A stretch of DNA of 64,000 bases from Halictus rubicundus (lineage: Eukaryota > Arthropoda > Insecta > Hymenoptera > Halictidae). Both the position numbers and the translations under genes were made by a program. Positions 60,473 to 64,000 of this stretch are shown here, in pieces; within the stretch, counting starts at the first letter, position 1; each line of letters starts with the position of its first letter. Below the pieces are notes generated by a model that was not told the origin of the DNA, made no database searches, and was given only the letters and a program-made list of their open reading frames with translations. Location of the stretch: the NCBI RefSeq assembly GCF_050948215.1, contig NC_135153.1, forward strand, positions 5,918,058 through 5,982,057, given 5' to 3'.

Positions 60473-62257
60473 GTTTTGTCTTTATTTCATCGTCTTCTTA
60501 TCCTTCGTTGTTCCTCCATTGTTTTGTGTCTAATCATTACTAATCTGTTTCAGATTGAGTACAACAGTTGCAGAAATTTATCATCGAACGAAGACAACGC
60601 ATCGTACGAAGACTCGTTTCTTCTTCCATTACTTCGGTCTTGCTTCATTTTGTGTCTAATTATTAGTCTGTTTCAGTTAAATCACAACAGTTCAGCAGAA
60701 TCATCGTCGAACGAAGACAACGAATTTTAAGAAGACTTCACAGTATTTATAAGTTCGTATTAGTTCTCGAGCAATTATTGTGTTAGCATCACTTTGTGAT
60801 TTGTTAGACTTAGTTCTTTTTTTTTTGCTCACAATAATTGCTCGACTTAAGTTCATGCGTTAGTTATTAAGCTTGTTTGTTAGTATTGTATATATGTCGA
60901 GTAATTATTGCCCTAACTTGACTTTGCTCGACTCGATTGTCAACTCCGACACAGTTTCGTGCTGTGTCGGACCTTGCTTGCAAGTGTTGAACCGGTCCAG
61001 TTGCGATATTCGGCGTGGATGCATAGAGAATTGATGGTCAGGGAGCAGTACTCGCCAGGTAGAACCCTTCCTTCGTAAAATGTCTGCCTAAGTCATGTCA
61101 ACGCTGGCGTGGCTCGCGCCGGGAGCAGGGGATCCTTCGTCCGTAAGTCTCTTTGTCGCCTTGTTGCGCCAGCGTTGCTCGTGGCGGGTAGTTGGGGAAG
61201 GTAGTTCTACCGTACGGTGGAGGCGTCCCTGGCCGTCGTTCTCTGTGAGGAAGCGTCGGATACCGTACTGGTCGGCAGATAGCTTGCAAGCATTGTACGC
61301 GTCGCGTCACCCTCGATCCAGAGCCTTCTGCTCTGGTTCGGTTTTGTTTCTCTCTTTGAAAGAATCAGAGCCTTCTGCCTGATTCGTTTTTCATGTCCCG
61401 TGAATCGGAGACTTCTTCTCCGACTCGCACCTTTTTCTCCGCAATAATTACTCGACATACGCTGCGAAATTTAGTTTGTAAGACTCGAAAGCGTCGTTGT
61501 AAGAAAGGGAGTCAGAAGGAAGCGTATTGAATTCCTTCTGGCTTCCTTTCGGGTCTCTTGTGCAGCAACCTCCTCGTGGTGAGACCCGGGCAATCGATAA
61601 TATTCTCTATTTGTTAGATCTTCTATTATCTTACAAATAATGAATAAAATCGAGCTAATAGCTGCTCATTTGTAATTTGCGATAACATTGTGAAATAAAA
61701 TTTAAGACGTACTGATAATAAAAACTTGTGTATTTAATTGAATTGTGTCTGAATTTATTTTAAACTTGCATGGGATAGGCCAAGGGTCCTTCCTGCCTTC
61801 CTTCTCGCTTTCCTTGTTTACCCTTGGCCCACCTACGCCTTCTTGGCAGCTCCTTTTAATTATTAACCGAAACACACACTTCTTGTTTCGGAATACTTTT
61901 TTATTCAATATACATCGTACATTTTTTCTGGATTTCTAATTGAAATTTGCTTCTGAACTTTTTAAAAGTTCCGTTTCTTAAAATTGCTATGACTCTAGCC
62001 TTTATGTCGTTGCGTCCCAATTTCGTTTGATTTATATTCGATTGGAATTGTTCATCTTTCCAATTGAAATTTATTTCTGAACTTTCAAAAGTTCTTATTC
62101 TAAAATTTATATATCTGGTTTTAAATTGGTATTCCTCCGAACGGAGGTCCCTCAGGGACTCACTGCTGTGGGTGAGTACGGGTATTGGCGAACCCGGGGC
62201 GACCCGAAGCGCCACCTCAGTAGATTGAAGTTCTGACTTCATCTACTCTTAGTTTGT

Positions 62258-62825
62258 TCTCGGTTAGGCCGTACTTGTGTACGGGGTTAGTTTGGCTCTC
62301 GTGAGCCGTTAGATTTGCACTCTTGTGCATGTTAGGTAGGCCGTACTCGTGTACGGGGTTAATTTGGCTCTCGTGAGCCGGTTAGATTTGCACTCTTGTG
62401 CATGTTAGGTAGGCCGTACTCGTGTACGGGGTTAGCTTGGCTCTCGTGAGCTGGTGTTAGGTTGGCTCTCGTGAGCTGGTTAGATTCGCACTCTTGTGCA
62501 TATTAGGTAGGCCGTACTCGTGTACGGGGTTAGTTTGGCTCTCGTGAGCCGGTCAAATTCGCACTCTTGTGCATATTAGGTAGGCCGTACTCGTGTACGG
62601 GGTTAGCTTGGCTCTCGTGAGCTGGTGTTAGGTTGGCTCTCGTGAGCTGGTGTTAGGTTGGCTCTCGTGAGCTGGTTAGATTCGCACTCTTGTGCATATT
62701 AGGTAGGCCGTACTCGTGTACGGGGTTAGCTTGGCTCTCGTGAGCTGGTGTTAGGTTGGCTCTCGTGAGCCGGTTAGATTCGCACTCTTGTGCGTGGTAG
62801 GTAGGCCGTACTCGTGTACGGGGTC
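62258..62825 (+). repeat. Hairpin array 3, expanded (about 23 hairpins)
   Basis: Seven CCGTAC/GTACGG hairpins, ten GGCTC/GAGC hairpins and six GCAC/GTGC hairpins in a repeating order. This expansion accounts for most of the extra 220 bases of unit 3 over unit 2. Linkers are constant (TTAGATTYG, TTAGGTAGG). Confidence 0.9.
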
Positions 62826-64000
62826 ATCGTTTCTTCATTGATTACTTCGGTGTTCCTTTATTTTGTGTCTAATTATTATTAGACTGTTTCAGTTAAATCA
62901 CAACAGTTCAGCAAGATCATCGTCGCACGAAGACAACTAATAGTAAGAAGACATCTCATTATGTATAAGTTCGTATTAGTTCTCGAGCAATTATTGTGTT
63001 AGAATCACTTTGTGATTTGTTAGACTTAGTTCTTTTTTTTGCTCACAATAATTGCTCGACTTAAGTTCATGCGTTAGTTATTAAGCTTGTTTGTTAGTAT
63101 TGTATATATGTCGAGTAATTATTGCCCTAACTTGACTTTGCTCGACTCGATTGTCAACTCCGACACAGTTTCCTGCTGTGTCGGACCTTGCTTGCAAGTG
63201 TTGAACCGGTCCAGTTGCGATATTCGGCGTGGATGCATAGAGAATTGATGGTCAGGGAGCAGTACTCGCCAGGTAGAACCCTTCCTTCGTAAAATGTCTG
63301 CCTAAGTCATGTCAACGCTGGCGTGGCTCGCGCCGGGAGCAGGGGATCCTTCGTCCGTAAGTCTCTTTGTCGCCTTGTTGCGCCAGCGTTGCTCGTGGCG
63401 GGTAGTTGGGGAAGGTAGTTCTACCGTACGGTGGAGGCGTCCCTGGCCGTCGTTCTCTGTGAGGAAGCGTCGGATACCGTACTGGTCGGCAGATAGCTTG
63501 CAAGCATTGTACGCGTCGCGTCACCCTCGATCCAGAGCCTTCTGCTCTGGTTCGGTTTTGTTTCTCTCTTTGAAAGAATCAGAGCCTTCTGCCTGATTCG
63601 TTTCTCATCTCCCGTGAATCGGAGACTTCTTCTCCGACTCGCACCTTTTTCTCCGCAATAATTACTCGACATACGCTGCGAAATTTAGTTTGTAAGACTC
63701 GAAAGCGTCGTTGTAAGAAAGGGAGTCAGAAGGAAGCGTATTGAATTCCTTCTGGCTTCCTTTCGGGTCTCTTGTGCAGCAACCTCCTCGTGGTGAGACC
63801 CGGGCAATCGGTATTATTCTCTATTCGTAAGAACTTTTAGTATCTTACAAATAGAGAATAATATCGAGCTAATAGCTGCTTATTTATAATTTCCGATAAT
63901 AGAAATTAAAACTTACTAATTATAAAAACTTGTGTATTCAATTGAATTGTGTCAGAATTTACTTTAGGCTAGCTCGGGATGAGCCAAGGTGGGCCTTCAA

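Larger units (their letters stand above)
58201..64000 (+). repeat. Higher-order repeat of about 2 kb packed with conserved hairpins, at least 2.9 units
   Basis: Units start at GGTATTCCTCCGAACGG at 58201, 60139 and 62128; the third runs off the window. Each unit has a start module, an array of short hairpins, a closed stem domain, a central GC-rich segment, a second set of hairpins with CTTCT loops, a GTCAGAAGGAA/TTCCTTCTGGC stem, and AT-rich sequence carrying GGCCAAGGGT against ACCCTTGGCC. Units 2 and 3 are almost identical over the GC-rich segment; unit 1 is diverged there. The frames of 68-113 codons recurring in each unit are by-products of repeated DNA. I know no family that matches. Truncated at the window edge. 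Confidence 0.9.

Noticed and set aside
58333..62825. CRISPR-like array
   Set aside because: There are no unique spacers: both the hairpins and the linkers repeat. The context is eukaryotic.
61095..63596. Identical 95-codon frames at 61095-61382 and 63309-63596, and 64- and 68-codon frames repeated at 59713 and 61702
   Set aside because: Identity follows from nearly identical DNA repeats. Unit 1 lacks the 95-codon frame, and hairpins explain the sequence better.
57313..64000. Ribosomal DNA intergenic spacer
   Set aside because: Sub-repeats with nested periods would fit, but no 18S, 28S or external spacer sequence is visible in the window.
57313..64000. Hammerhead ribozyme satellite
   Set aside because: I looked for the CTGATGA and GAAA core in the repeats and did not find the pair; other ribozyme classes are not excluded.

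Overview
ORGANISM. The window is eukaryotic nuclear DNA. It has AT-rich intergenic sequence, many short GT-AG introns, abundant MITEs and foldback repeats, a conserved bilaterian miRNA (miR-31) and housekeeping genes with insect-like proteins. I infer an insect, most likely a hymenopteran (bee or ant-like). That is an inference from protein and repeat character, not a proof. I rebuilt every gene by joining exons at GT-AG sites and checking reading phase; exon ends could be off by a base or two.

LEFT PART (1-27247). This is a gene-poor desert. It holds a degenerate GC-box repeat array (205-1560), several MITEs and foldbacks (2931-6184, 9120-9790, 11207-11600, 13400-13740, 20051-20178, 21140-21650), tandem repeats (12180, 13785, 14938, 23515, 24545), a long GA microsatellite (12946-13073), a two-exon gene for a 107-residue single-pass membrane protein (16264-16878, minus), the miR-31 hairpin (18347-18430, minus) and a strong unassigned miRNA-like hairpin (26718-26837).

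MIDDLE PART (27248-55218). Eight compact multi-exon genes lie here: ERMP1/Fxna-type M28 ER metallopeptidase (minus), TRIC/TMEM38 cation channel (plus), two adjacent MADF-domain genes with cysteine-rich GTQ-motif tails (both minus, the first with two alternative last exons), a p38 MAP kinase (minus, with two candidate mutually exclusive 80-nt exons), the GET3/ASNA1 ATPase (plus, divergent from p38), 2-amino-3-ketobutyrate CoA ligase GCAT (minus, convergent with ASNA1) and nicalin NCLN (minus). Four of the eight act at the ER membrane: TRIC and ERMP1 as residents, ASNA1 in tail-anchored protein insertion, and nicalin in the translocon-associated BOS complex.

RIGHT PART (55219-64000). A retroelement LTR remnant (about 55387-55836) is followed by a 187-bp tandem repeat, a GC-rich exon-like block with arthropod initiator motifs and a strong splice donor (56691-57055), a perfectly periodic 222-bp repeat, and then a roughly 2-kb higher-order repeat. 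This last region is packed with short perfect hairpins whose stems are kept while loops vary, nested inside longer closing stems. It looks like a repetitive, highly structured RNA locus that I cannot assign to any family I know, and it is the best candidate in the window for something undescribed.
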